From the NCBI GenBank assembly GCA_017411945.1, contig JAFQPD010000122.1, forward strand, positions 1-10,826: a stretch of DNA of 10,826 bases. The letters are read 5' to 3'. Every line of letters starts with the position of its first letter. Positions within the stretch are counted from its first letter, which is position 1. The notes beneath the pieces are model-generated. The model did not search any database, was not told the DNA's origin, and saw only the letters and a program-made list of their open reading frames with translations. Positions 1 to 6,865 of this stretch are shown here, piece by piece. This DNA is from Mailhella sp. Lineage in GTDB: Bacteria; Desulfobacterota; Desulfovibrionia; Desulfovibrionales; Desulfovibrionaceae. Both the position numbers and the translations under genes were made by a program.

Positions 1-887
1 ACGGCGGCATTTCCGTGTTCACCGGCGTCGGTGAGCGCACCCGTGAGGGCAACGACCTCTATAACGAGATGAAGGAAAGCGGTGTTCTGAGCAAGACCGC
101 GCTGGTCTACGGCCAGATGAACGAACCCCCCGGAGCGCGTATGCGCGTGGGTCTTTCGGGTCTGACGATGGCGGAATATTTCCGCGATACCGAGGGGCAG
201 GACGTGCTTCTGTTCATCGACAACATCTTCCGCTTCACTCAGGCGGGTTCCGAAGTGTCCGCACTGCTGGGCCGTATGCCTTCGGCCGTGGGCTACCAGC
301 CCACCCTCGGCACCGACCTTGGCGGCCTGCAGGAACGCATCACCTCTACTGCCTCTGGTTCCATCACCTCTGTGCAGGCCGTGTACGTTCCCGCTGACGA
401 CCTTACCGACCCCGCTCCTGCTACCACCTTCGCCCACCTCGACGGTACGCTGGTTCTGAACCGCTCCATCGCCGAACTGGGCATCTACCCCGCCGTGGAC
501 CCGCTGGACTCTACGTCCCGCATCCTCGACCCGAACGTTGTCGGCGTGGAACACTATTCCGTCGCCCGCCGCGTTCAGCAGGTGCTGCAGAAGTATAAGG
601 ACCTTCAGGACATCATCGCCATCCTCGGCATGGACGAACTGTCCGACGAAGACAAGCTCACCGTCGCCCGCGCCCGCCGCATCCAGCGCTTCCTGTCCCA
701 GCCTTTCCATGTGGCAGAAGTGTTCACCGGCCTGCCCGGCGTGTATGTGAAACTGGAAGACACCATCAAGGGCTTCAAGGGCCTGCTCGACGGCGAGTAC
801 GACTTCCTCTCCGAGACGGACGTGCTCAACGTCGGCAGCATTGAAATGGCCATCGAAAAGCGCAACAAGCGTCAGCAGCAGGCGTAA
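1..887 (+). CDS. atpD: F1Fo ATP synthase subunit beta (5' truncated by the window edge)
   Basis: This is the catalytic beta subunit of the F1 head, which makes or hydrolyses ATP at the alpha/beta interfaces on the cytoplasmic face of the membrane. The window shows 294 codons; by comparison with the 460-residue E. coli protein about 170 N-terminal residues, including the P-loop, lie to the left. Visible landmarks in order are GVGERTREGN (containing the catalytic Glu equivalent to E. coli E181), the Walker B stretch DVLLFIDN, the family signature PAVDPLDSTS, and DELSDED, a one-residue variant of the DELSEED lever that contacts subunit gamma. The protein ends in a Lys/Arg/Gln-rich tail with a TAA stop. 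Its 3' end is 11 bases from atpC, as expected at the end of an atp operon. The identification is secure; only the start is missing. Confidence 0.99.
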   Translation, partial: GGISVFTGVGERTREGNDLYNEMKESGVLSKTALVYGQMNEPPGARMRVGLSGLTMAEYFRDTEGQDVLLFIDNIFRFTQAGSEVSALLGRMPSAVGYQPTLGTDLGGLQERITSTASGSITSVQAVYVPADDLTDPAPATTFAHLDGTLVLNRSIAELGIYPAVDPLDSTSRILDPNVVGVEHYSVARRVQQVLQKYKDLQDIIAILGMDELSDEDKLTVARARRIQRFLSQPFHVAEVFTGLPGVYVKLEDTIKGFKGLLDGEYDFLSETDVLNVGSIEMAIEKRNKRQQQA

Positions 888-898
888 AGGAGACCGCT

Positions 899-1297
899 AT
901 GGAAGGTCTTCGTCTCGATATCGTCACTCCTGACAAAGTCGTGCTCAACGCGGAAGTGGACTATGTGGGCGCCTGCGGCGTGGACGGCCAGTTCGGTCTC
1001 ATGCCCCAGCATGCCCCCATGCTTTCCGCGCTGAAAGTCGGCGACCTGTACTACCGTCAGGGCAATGAGACCCACTGGGTCTTCATTTCCGGCGGCTTCG
1101 CCCAGATCTCTGACAACAAGGTGACCGTTCTGGCGGAATCCGCCGAACTGGCCTCCGACATCAATGTTGACAGAGCTCAGGAAGCCAAGGCTCGCGCTGA
1201 AAAGCGCATTGCCGAAGCCCATCCCGATACCGATCTGGCTCGTGCCGAGCTTGCTCTGCAGCGTGCCGTTTCCCGTATCCGCGTTGCCAGCCGCTAG
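899..1297 (+). CDS. atpC: F1Fo ATP synthase subunit epsilon
   Basis: This encodes the epsilon subunit of the F1 central stalk, which couples rotation to the c-ring and restrains ATP hydrolysis. The product is 132 residues, close to the 139 of E. coli. The N-terminal part (about 1-85) carries the beta-sandwich pattern of the family, including LDIVTPDKVV and the GQFGLMPQHAPML stretch. Residues about 90-132 are Ala/Glu/Arg-rich and should form the C-terminal helical hairpin. The ATG at 899 is preceded by a strong Shine-Dalgarno, AAAGGAGA (886-893), which begins inside the atpD stop codon, so the two genes are probably translated from one message. A terminator follows at 1319, making this the last gene of the atp operon. 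Confidence 0.98.
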   Translation: MEGLRLDIVTPDKVVLNAEVDYVGACGVDGQFGLMPQHAPMLSALKVGDLYYRQGNETHWVFISGGFAQISDNKVTVLAESAELASDINVDRAQEAKARAEKRIAEAHPDTDLARAELALQRAVSRIRVASR

Positions 1298-1318
1298 TAC
1301 CGGCGCCCTACGCTAATG

Positions 1319-1356
1319 AAGAGAGGTCTCTCATCCGAGGGGCCTCTCTTTTTGTT
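1319..1356 (+). terminator. intrinsic terminator of the atp operon
   Basis: AAGAGAGG (1319-1326) pairs perfectly with CCTCTCTT (1343-1350). The helix continues inward with six more pairs, two of them G-U, to an ATCC tetraloop at 1333-1336. The T run TTTTT overlaps and follows the right arm (1349-1353), then G and TTT. Position 22 bases after the atpC stop and the stem-plus-T-tail form make this a standard Rho-independent terminator. Confidence 0.92.
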
Positions 1357-1415
1357 TAAAAGAAATACGCCTGTAACGCTGAAGCAATAATGAGGGATTA
1401 TGAAAAAAAAGAGTC

Positions 1416-1519
1416 GAAGTCCGGGAGTTGTGCGCACGGCCTGCACCCCATGGCTTTTCAAGCGTCTCCTCCGTGAGGAAAAGCAGTGCAGAGCGCACCC
1501 ATGCCGGGAACGAGACTTC
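1416..1519 (+). ncRNA. candidate structured RNA (leader or small RNA) between atpC and ileS
   Basis: No protein gene is supported between atpC and ileS, but this stretch folds by eye into one long interrupted rod. GAAGTC (1416-1421) pairs with 1514-1519. GTGCGC (1430-1435) pairs with 1493-1498. CTGCAC (1441-1446) pairs with 1486-1491. GCTTTTC (1453-1459) pairs with GAAAAGC (1478-1484), leaving an 18-base apical loop. The largest internal loop (1422-1429 against 1499-1513) is asymmetric. A terminator-like hairpin follows at 1526-1567. All four helices are nested and in order, which is unlikely to be trivial even in GC-rich DNA, but no folding energy was computed. A rod with a bubble recalls 6S RNA, yet the closing helix is only six pairs and I recognise no family consensus. 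It could be a free small RNA or an ileS leader element. No good promoter was identified; AATAAT at 1386-1391 is the best -10-like box. Confidence 0.4.
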
Positions 1520-1525
1520 AGTGGT

Positions 1526-1567
1526 AAGGCTCTGCGCTGTTTTGCGGTTCGGCGCAGGGCCTTTTCT
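1526..1567 (+). terminator. terminator-like hairpin upstream of ileS
   Basis: AAGGCTCTGCGC (1526-1537) pairs with GCGCAGGGCCTT (1552-1563): twelve pairs with a single G-U, a 14-base loop, and a short interrupted T tail (TTTT, C, T at 1562-1567). It sits directly after the rod-like RNA and could give it a 3' end. The left arm can instead pair with 1480-1494, so this may be the terminator half of an attenuator. The T tail is short, so termination strength is uncertain. Confidence 0.5.
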
Positions 1568-1609
1568 GCAGCCTCAGCCTTCCTTCGCGGAAAAAGTCCG
1601 TATTCCTGC

Positions 1610-1639
1610 TTGACATTTGCGCCCGACACGGGAAAACAT
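1610..1639 (+). promoter_or_regulatory. candidate sigma-70 promoter for ileS
   Basis: A perfect TTGACA (1610-1615) lies 115 bases before the ileS start. With an 18-base spacer the -10 would be AAACAT (1634-1639), a poor match to TATAAT, so only the -35 half is convincing. It lies downstream of the terminator-like hairpin at 1526-1567. Initiation here would bypass that structure. Confidence 0.4.
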
Positions 1640-1657
1640 TACTTTTTCCGTCCATTC

Positions 1658-1690
1658 CAGGTGGGCTGCTTTGGTGCGGCCTTACACCTG
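1658..1690 (+). other. hairpin in the ileS 5' leader
   Basis: CAGGTG (1658-1663) pairs with CACCTG (1685-1690), and GGCTGC (1664-1669) stacks inside it with GCGGCC (1676-1681; one G-U). The loop is TTTGGT, and a three-base bulge TTA (1682-1684) is the only interruption. It ends 28 bases before the ileS Shine-Dalgarno and has no T tail, so it is not a terminator. It may be an mRNA-stability or regulatory stem. A role is not shown by the sequence. Confidence 0.4.
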
Positions 1691-1730
1691 CAAGCATACT
1701 ATGGCGCAAGCCGCGCCCGGAGGAAGCCTC

Positions 1731-4586
1731 ATGGCTGAATATAAAAAGACACTGAATCTGCCCGTCACCGGCTTTCCCATGAAGGCAAATCTGGTCCAGA
1801 AGGAACCGGAAATGCTCAAGTTCTGGGAAAGCTCCAATGTTTTCCAGCTGATGCAGGATGCCTCCGGCTCCCGAGGCGAGTATCGCCTGCACGACGGCCC
1901 TCCCTACGCCAACGGCCACATCCACCTCGGCCACGCCCTGAACAAGATCCTGAAGGACATCATCATCAAGTCCCGCAACCTCATGGGCTGGAAGACCGGC
2001 TACATCCCCGGCTGGGACTGCCACGGCCTGCCCATCGAACATAACGTGGAAGTGGAACTTGGCGACAAGAAGAAGGATCTCCCCGCTCACGCCATCCGCA
2101 AGCGCTGCCGCCAGTACGCTCAGAAGTTCCTCGACATCCAGCGCAAGGAATTCAAGCGTCTCGGCGTGCTCGGCGACTGGGAACATCCCTACCTTTCCAT
2201 GGATCCCAAGTACGAAGCCGTGACCGCCGGCGAGCTCGCCACCTTCGTGGAACGCGGCAGCCTCGTGCGCAGCAAGAAGCCCATCTACTGGTGCTGCCAC
2301 TGCAAGACCGCTCTGGCCGAAGCCGAAGTGGAATACCGCGACCTTTCCTCCCCTTCCCTCTATGTGCGCTTCCCGCTCACCGACGCCCGCCTCAAGGACG
2401 TTTTCGAGCAGGCCGATCCTTCCCGCGCCTATGTGGTCATCTGGACCACCACTCCCTGGACCCTGCCCAGCAACCTTGCCGTGTGCGTGCATCCTGAATT
2501 CAAGTACGCTCTCGTGGAAGTGAACGGCGACCAGTACGTCCTCGCCTCCGAGCTCGTGGAAGGCTGTGCCAAGACCTTCGGCTGGACCGAATACAAGGTC
2601 ATCGGCGAGACCACCGGCGACAAGCTGGAACGCCTTGAAGCCCGCCATCCCTTCATCGACCGCGTGTCCCTTCTCATCAACGGCGAGCACGTCACCCTCG
2701 ATGCCGGCACCGGCTGCGTCCACACGGCTCCCGGCCACGGCCGCGAGGACTACGAAGTCGGCATGAAGTACGGCCTCGAAGTGTACTCCCCCCTCGATGA
2801 CGAAGGACGCTTCCTGCCCGCCGTGGAATTCTTCGCCGGCATGCAGGTCTTCGAAGCCAACCCCCATGTCATCGCCAAGGTGAAGGAACTCGGCCATCTG
2901 CTCGCCCAGCAGGACATCTCCCACTCCTATCCCTGCTGCTGGCGCTGCAAGAGCCCCGTCATTTTCCGTGCCACCACCCAGTGGTTCATCGGCATGGAGC
3001 CCAACGACCTCCGCAAGAAGGCCCTCGCCGCTATCCAGAACGATGTGAAGTGGATCCCCGCCTGGGGCCAGAACCGCATCTACAGCATGATCGAGACCCG
3101 CCCCGACTGGTGCATCTCCCGCCAGCGTCTCTGGGGCGTGCCCATCCTCGCCCTCATCTGCAAGGACTGCGGCGAAGTCTGGAACGATCCCGAATGGATG
3201 CGCGACATCGCCGGCCGCTTCGCCACCCATCCCACCGGCTGCGACTACTGGTACGAACACGATGTGGACACCATCGCTCCTGCTGACCTCGTCTGCCCCC
3301 ACTGCGGCGGCAAGCACTGGGAAAAGGAAGACGATATCCTCGACGTGTGGTTCGACTCCGGCACCAGCTTCGCCGCTGTGATGGAACAGCGCGTGCCCGG
3401 CTCCGTGCCTGTCGATATGTACCTCGAAGGCTCCGACCAGCACCGCGGCTGGTTCCACAGCTCCCTGCTCGCCGCCATGGGCACCCGCGACATCGCTCCC
3501 TACAAGTCCGTGCTCACCCACGGCTATGTGGTGGACGGCAACGGCCGCAAGATGTCCAAGTCCATCGGCAACGTCGTGGCTCCCCAGGAGATCATCGAGA
3601 AGTACGGCGCTGAACTGCTCCGCCTCTGGGTGGCTTCCGTGGACTACCGCGAAGATGTGCGCTACTCCGAAGAGATCATGAAGCGTCTTGTGGACGCCTA
3701 CCGCCGCATCCGCAACACCTGCCGCTATCTGCTGGGCAGCATCCACGACCTCAAGCCCGCCGACATGGTGTCCTTCGCGGACATGCAGCCCCTCGACCGC
3801 TACGCCCTGAGCGTGGTGGCCGCCGCCCATGAAGCCGCCGACACTGCCTACCAGGAATGCGAGTTCCACAAGGTGTTCCAGGGCCTGCACAATGTCTGCT
3901 CCACGGACCTCTCCGCCTTCTACCTCGACGTGCTGAAGGACCGCCTGTACTCCTCTCTGCCGGACAGCGCCGAACGCCGTTCCGCCCAGAGCGCGCTGTA
4001 CCAGATGGTGCTCATCATGCTCCGCGACATGGCTCCCATCATGAGCTTCACTGCTGAAGAAGTGTTCCGCTATCTGCCCGACGCCCTCAAGCCCGTGGAC
4101 GCCGAAGGCAGGCCTGTGGAGACCGTCTTCGCCCTGCCCGCCGTGGACACCGCCGCCTTCCGCCTCTCCGACGACGAGCGCGGCGCCTGGGAAATGGTCA
4201 TGGACATCCGCGCCGGCGTCACCCGCGCCATCGAACCCCTCCGCAAGGAAGGCGTGGTGGGCCATGCCCTCGATACCCACATCACCCTCTATGTGAACGA
4301 AAAGCTCCGCGCCGCCATCGAAGACAGCGGAGCCGACATGCGTTCCATCTGCATCGTGTCCCAGCTTGAACTGGCCGACTTCAAGGACGCTCCCGAAGCC
4401 GCCCTCGCCACTGCCCAGCTCGACGAATGCCCCGGCCTCGCCGTGGGCGTGCGCAAGGCTGGCGGCGACAAGTGCGAACGCTGCTGGATGTACTCCGAGG
4501 AGCTTGGCACCGATTCCGACCATCCCACGCTGTGCCCCCGCTGCGCCGCTGTGATGAAGGAACTCGGCGTCGAGGCCGGTGAATAA
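1731..4586 (+). CDS. ileS: isoleucyl-tRNA synthetase
   Basis: This class I aminoacyl-tRNA synthetase charges tRNA-Ile in the cytoplasm and removes mischarged valine by editing. The product is 951 residues against 938 in E. coli. The opening MAEYKKTLNLPVTGFPM matches the family start. The HIGH signature appears as HLGH at residues 65-68, followed by GWDCHGLPIE. The CP1 editing domain shows WTTTPWTLPSN and GTGCVHTAPGHG. KMSKS is at residues 607-611. A C-terminal zinc site is formed by Cys915, Cys918, Cys935 and Cys938. A second pair of CxxC motifs (ICKDC and VCPHC) in the middle suggests another zinc ribbon, which E. coli lacks. The ATG at 1731 is preferred over an in-frame upstream extension because GGAGGAA (1719-1725) sits five bases before it. 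The C-terminal zinc finger indicates the bacterial (IleS1) type. It heads a run with lspA. Confidence 0.98.
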   Translation: MAEYKKTLNLPVTGFPMKANLVQKEPEMLKFWESSNVFQLMQDASGSRGEYRLHDGPPYANGHIHLGHALNKILKDIIIKSRNLMGWKTGYIPGWDCHGLPIEHNVEVELGDKKKDLPAHAIRKRCRQYAQKFLDIQRKEFKRLGVLGDWEHPYLSMDPKYEAVTAGELATFVERGSLVRSKKPIYWCCHCKTALAEAEVEYRDLSSPSLYVRFPLTDARLKDVFEQADPSRAYVVIWTTTPWTLPSNLAVCVHPEFKYALVEVNGDQYVLASELVEGCAKTFGWTEYKVIGETTGDKLERLEARHPFIDRVSLLINGEHVTLDAGTGCVHTAPGHGREDYEVGMKYGLEVYSPLDDEGRFLPAVEFFAGMQVFEANPHVIAKVKELGHLLAQQDISHSYPCCWRCKSPVIFRATTQWFIGMEPNDLRKKALAAIQNDVKWIPAWGQNRIYSMIETRPDWCISRQRLWGVPILALICKDCGEVWNDPEWMRDIAGRFATHPTGCDYWYEHDVDTIAPADLVCPHCGGKHWEKEDDILDVWFDSGTSFAAVMEQRVPGSVPVDMYLEGSDQHRGWFHSSLLAAMGTRDIAPYKSVLTHGYVVDGNGRKMSKSIGNVVAPQEIIEKYGAELLRLWVASVDYREDVRYSEEIMKRLVDAYRRIRNTCRYLLGSIHDLKPADMVSFADMQPLDRYALSVVAAAHEAADTAYQECEFHKVFQGLHNVCSTDLSAFYLDVLKDRLYSSLPDSAERRSAQSALYQMVLIMLRDMAPIMSFTAEEVFRYLPDALKPVDAEGRPVETVFALPAVDTAAFRLSDDERGAWEMVMDIRAGVTRAIEPLRKEGVVGHALDTHITLYVNEKLRAAIEDSGADMRSICIVSQLELADFKDAPEAALATAQLDECPGLAVGVRKAGGDKCERCWMYSEELGTDSDHPTLCPRCAAVMKELGVEAGE

Positions 4587-5088
4587 GGTGGCGGACAGCC
4601 GCTGGAAGATGCTTTCCGCCGTGGGGCTGGTCTGGCTCGTGCTGGACCAGCTCACCAAGGCGGCGGTGACGGCGTGCATCCCGCTGAACCATGGTTTCAG
4701 CGTGATCCCCGGCTTCTTCGACCTTGTCCATGTGCTGAACCGCGGTGCGGCTTTCGGCTTCCTGAACAGGAGCGATACCGACTGGCAGTTCTGGCTTTTC
4801 CTTGCGGCCGCCGTGCTCGTGACTGCCGTCATCATCGGCATGGTGCGCACGGCGGCGTACAGCCGGCTGTTCTTCTTTGGATGCGGAAGCATACTGGGCG
4901 GAGCCATGGGCAACCTCATCGACCGCATCCGTGCCCGTGCCGTGACAGACTTTCTTGATTTCTATGTAGGGCAGTGGCACTGGCCCGCATTCAACGTGGC
5001 CGACATAGCCATATGCCTCGGCGTTGCCGCCGCCGGTTTCGTGCTCCTGCGCGAGGCCCGCGAAGAAGCGCGGCAGAAGGGAGCCTGA
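4579..5088 (+). CDS. lspA: prolipoprotein signal peptidase (signal peptidase II)
   Basis: This inner-membrane aspartyl protease cleaves the signal peptide of diacylglyceryl-modified prolipoproteins ahead of the lipobox cysteine. The product is 169 residues with four hydrophobic segments (about 12-30, 68-88, 97-113, 137-156). Family motifs are present: NRGAAFGF at 54-61, GGAMGNLIDR at 107-116, VTDFLDFYVG with the catalytic Asp124, and AFNVADIAI with the second catalytic Asp142. The start taken is the GTG at 4579, which overlaps the end of ileS by eight bases. GTG at 4588 and ATG at 4609 are alternatives, and the weak GAGG at 4572-4575 does not settle it; all motifs are retained with any of them. 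The overlap implies translational coupling to ileS, a common arrangement for this pair. A likely substrate, the CpoB-like lipoprotein, is two genes downstream. Confidence 0.97.
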   Translation: MNKVADSRWKMLSAVGLVWLVLDQLTKAAVTACIPLNHGFSVIPGFFDLVHVLNRGAAFGFLNRSDTDWQFWLFLAAAVLVTAVIIGMVRTAAYSRLFFFGCGSILGGAMGNLIDRIRARAVTDFLDFYVGQWHWPAFNVADIAICLGVAAAGFVLLREAREEARQKGA

Positions 5089-5089
5089 T

Positions 5090-5530
5090 ATGCTCATTTC
5101 CGACCTCAGCAGCACCCAGATGATGCTCCTCGTGCTGCCCATACTGCCGAACATGTGGGCGCTCAAGCACTGCTTCCACCACGACTTCCCCACAGAGAAG
5201 GAGAAGTTCCGCTGGATGATGGCCTGTGTCTTCCTGCCCTGCATCGGCGGCCTTGCCTACATCCTCGTGGGCCGTCGCCATGCCAGCAAGGAGAAGATCG
5301 ACGTCTTCGAACGCTACGGAAAGAAGGATCCTGCGGCCGCTGCGGAGCAGGAAGCTCCCAAGGCGGAGCCGGAGATCGTTGAGGCCGGGAAGCCTTTCGA
5401 AGGCGATCCGCTCCCGGAAGGCCGCGCCCGCGCTCCCTGGGATGATGACCCAGCCGAAAAGGCCGACGCTCCTCGCCCCGTGGCGAAGGACTGGGACTTC
5501 GGCTGCCCCGAGGATGAGCGCAAGAACTGA
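5090..5530 (+). CDS. small PLDc_N-like membrane protein with acidic C-terminal tail
   Basis: The product is 146 residues. The N-terminal 63 residues carry two predicted membrane helices (about 10-26 and 43-61) separated by a short charged loop. The second ends GGLAYILVGRR, the pattern of the PLDc_N family (the membrane segment often found at the N-terminus of cardiolipin synthase-type proteins, and often alone). No phospholipase D HKD motif is present, so no enzymatic activity is implied. Residues about 80-146 are rich in Ala, Pro, Glu and Asp and look disordered. They end in a conspicuous WDFGCPEDERKN. The ATG at 5090 has AAGGGAG (5077-5083) upstream and starts one base after the lspA stop, so it is co-transcribed and probably coupled. 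The function is unknown; neighbours suggest envelope work. Confidence 0.85.
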   Translation: MLISDLSSTQMMLLVLPILPNMWALKHCFHHDFPTEKEKFRWMMACVFLPCIGGLAYILVGRRHASKEKIDVFERYGKKDPAAAAEQEAPKAEPEIVEAGKPFEGDPLPEGRARAPWDDDPAEKADAPRPVAKDWDFGCPEDERKN

Positions 5531-5585
5531 AATCTGCCGGAAGGCTCTCTGCATTTCCGAGCACTCTTTTTTCAGGAGAAAGATC

Positions 5586-6434
5586 ATGGAACTGATGAAA
5601 TTGGGCCGCGCCCTTGCCCTCGTGTCGCTTCCCCTGATGCTGACTGCCTGCGTCTCCACCAGCGACCATAAGGCTCTCCAGGCTCAGGTGAGCCAGATGA
5701 ACCGCCAGATGAACACCAGCCAGACCAGTCAGGCCGACAGCTGGTCCCAGCTCATCGAACTGCGTCAGGAAGTGGCTGAACTTAAAGGCCAGATAGATAC
5801 CCTGAACATGGCCCTGCAGAAGGTTGGCGGCGCAGAGAAGCTTGCCGAAACTCAGGTCGTGCATGGCCGCGCTCTGCACCTGCTCGAAAGCCAGATGGCT
5901 CTCGACCTCCAGCTCGGCGTTCCCGCTGCCGAGGCGGCTGCTCCCGATACCAGCGGCATCCCCGCTGAGTTCGCCGCACTGCCTGTCATGGCTCCTTCTG
6001 CGGACACGGCTCCCGTGGCTCCTGCCGCAGCGCCTGTCCAGCCTGCAAAGACTGCCGACATGGCTCAGGCTCTGTACGACAACGGCATGAACCTGTTCAA
6101 TACCCGCCAGTATCAGGCCGCCCATAAGTCCTTCAGCGACTTCACCAAGACCTACAGCAAGCATAAGCTCACGTCCAACGCATGGTTCTGGCAGGGCGAA
6201 TGCAATTACCAGATGAAGAACTACGCCGGCGCGGCTCTGGCCTACGAGAACGTCATCTCCGGATTCCCGAACAGCTCCAAGGCTCCTGCTTCCTACCTCA
6301 AGCAGGGCATGTCCTTCCTCCAGCTGGGCAAGAAGGCCGCCGCCAAGCAGCGCCTGCGTGAACTGACCAAGAAGTTCCCCAAGGCACCTGAGGCCGCCCG
6401 CGCCAAGCAGGTCATCAAGGAAAACAAGCTGTAA
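5586..6434 (+). CDS. CpoB/YbgF-like lipoprotein with coiled coil and TPR repeats
   Basis: The product is 282 residues. Residues 1-21 form a lipoprotein signal peptide ending in the lipobox LTAC, with Cys22 the predicted lipidation site. Valine at the next position does not suggest inner-membrane retention, so outer-membrane anchoring is likely. Residues about 28-110 are heptad-like and Gln/Leu-rich, a probable coiled coil. An Ala/Pro linker spans about 112-156. Residues about 158-280 hold three TPR-type repeats (for example ALYDNGMNLFNTRQYQAAHK). This layout matches CpoB/YbgF, which in E. coli links Tol-Pal function to peptidoglycan synthesis, but that protein is periplasmic rather than lipidated and no tol or pal gene is visible here. 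The ATG at 5586 follows AGGAG (5574-5578). The gap from the preceding gene is 55 bases. The family is well supported; the exact role is inferred. Confidence 0.85.
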   Translation: MELMKLGRALALVSLPLMLTACVSTSDHKALQAQVSQMNRQMNTSQTSQADSWSQLIELRQEVAELKGQIDTLNMALQKVGGAEKLAETQVVHGRALHLLESQMALDLQLGVPAAEAAAPDTSGIPAEFAALPVMAPSADTAPVAPAAAPVQPAKTADMAQALYDNGMNLFNTRQYQAAHKSFSDFTKTYSKHKLTSNAWFWQGECNYQMKNYAGAALAYENVISGFPNSSKAPASYLKQGMSFLQLGKKAAAKQRLRELTKKFPKAPEAARAKQVIKENKL

Positions 6435-6441
6435 GAAAGTG

Positions 6442-6470
6442 TTCGCCTGAAGCCAGGTGAAGGAACTTTT
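6442..6470 (+). terminator. possible first terminator after the CpoB-like gene
   Basis: TTCGCCTG (6442-6449) pairs with CAGGTGAA (6454-6461) around an AAGC tetraloop: eight pairs with one G-U. A T4 run (6467-6470) comes five bases after the stem. The separation of stem and T run makes it a weaker terminator than the next hairpin, unless AAAGT and ACTTT outside also pair. Confidence 0.4.
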
Positions 6471-6476
6471 GCCAGC

Positions 6477-6522
6477 ATGAAAGAAGCCGCCGTGTCCAGA
6501 AGGATGCGGCGGCTTCTTTCAT
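6477..6522. terminator. bidirectional terminator between convergent genes
   Basis: Sixteen bases (6477-6492, ATGAAAGAAGCCGCCG) are perfectly complementary to 6507-6522. Two G-U pairs and TCC/GGA extend the stem to 21 pairs around an AGAA loop (6498-6501). The GC-rich core is flanked by AAAGAAG on the left and CTTCTTT on the right, so RNA from either strand has a hairpin followed by a U-rich run. It sits exactly between the stops of the rightward CpoB-like gene and the leftward gdx gene, the expected place for a shared terminator. Confidence 0.85.
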
Positions 6523-6544
6523 ATAAGAGTAAGACTGTTCTAAT

Positions 6545-6865
6545 TTATGATACGGAAGTGAGCTTGAGACCTATGATGCCGGCCAGTATGCAGAAGATGC
6601 TGAGCATGCGCCAGAACTCGGCGGGTTCCTTGAAAAGGATGATGCCTAGGACCGCAGTGCCTACGGCCCCTATCCCGGTCCAGATGGCATAGGCCGTTCC
6701 CAGCGGGAGAGAGCGCATGGCAAGGGCGAGCAGCCATACGCTGAGCGCCATGGTCACGGCAGTGAAGGCTGTCCAGCCCCAGTGGGAGAAGCCGTGGGAG
6801 AGCTTCATGCCCACGGCCCAGCACATTTCGAATATTCCGGCAAGAAAAAGATAGACCCAAGCCAT
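6545..6865 (-). CDS. gdx: guanidinium exporter Gdx (SugE type, SMR family)
   Basis: This four-helix inner-membrane transporter of the small multidrug resistance family exports guanidinium in exchange for protons. The product is 106 residues, and the sequence follows E. coli SugE/Gdx closely: MAWVYLFLAGIFEMCWAVG at the start, HGFS at 24-27, GTAYAIWTGIGAVG at 56-69 and a GIIGLKL end. Residues Glu13 (the central carboxylate), Trp16, Ser42, Tyr59 and Trp62 are present at the numbers known for the Gdx subtype, which separates it from EmrE-type drug pumps. The start at 6865 is chosen because the homologous N-terminus begins there and GGAG lies five bases upstream; a longer in-frame reading would run through the riboswitch. 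Expression is probably induced by guanidine through the guanidine-II riboswitch directly upstream. Confidence 0.95.
   Translation of the reverse strand: MAWVYLFLAGIFEMCWAVGMKLSHGFSHWGWTAFTAVTMALSVWLLALAMRSLPLGTAYAIWTGIGAVGTAVLGIILFKEPAEFWRMLSIFCILAGIIGLKLTSVS

Noticed and set aside
1416..1567. T-box riboswitch for ileS
   Set aside because: TGGT just before the terminator arm is suggestive, but the conserved GGTGGNACCGCG block is absent and the large internal loop shows no Ile codon in a specifier position.
1617..1730. An N-terminal extension of IleS by 38 residues
   Set aside because: The added residues do not resemble the family, while the ATG at 1731 has a strong Shine-Dalgarno and the expected N-terminal sequence.
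1400..1738. A 112-codon plus-strand frame starting MKKKSRSPGVV with a GAGGGA upstream, considered as a leader peptide or small protein
   Set aside because: The translation is Arg/Ala/Phe-rich without a domain, overlaps the ileS start, and contains no isoleucine codon, so it does not work as an Ile attenuation leader. The sequence is better explained by RNA helices.
1518..4928. A 1136-codon open frame on the minus strand across ileS and into lspA
   Set aside because: It is the antisense shadow of ileS, held open by the GC-rich codon use of the real gene. The translation is low-complexity Gly/Ala/His/Val with no recognisable motif, and ileS is certain.
5535..5575. T6 run (5567-5572) with possible weak stems upstream, considered as a terminator before the CpoB-like gene
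   Set aside because: The candidate stems are four to five pairs with large loops and are set back from the T run. The run is directly against the Shine-Dalgarno of the next gene, so it is more likely unstructured leader.
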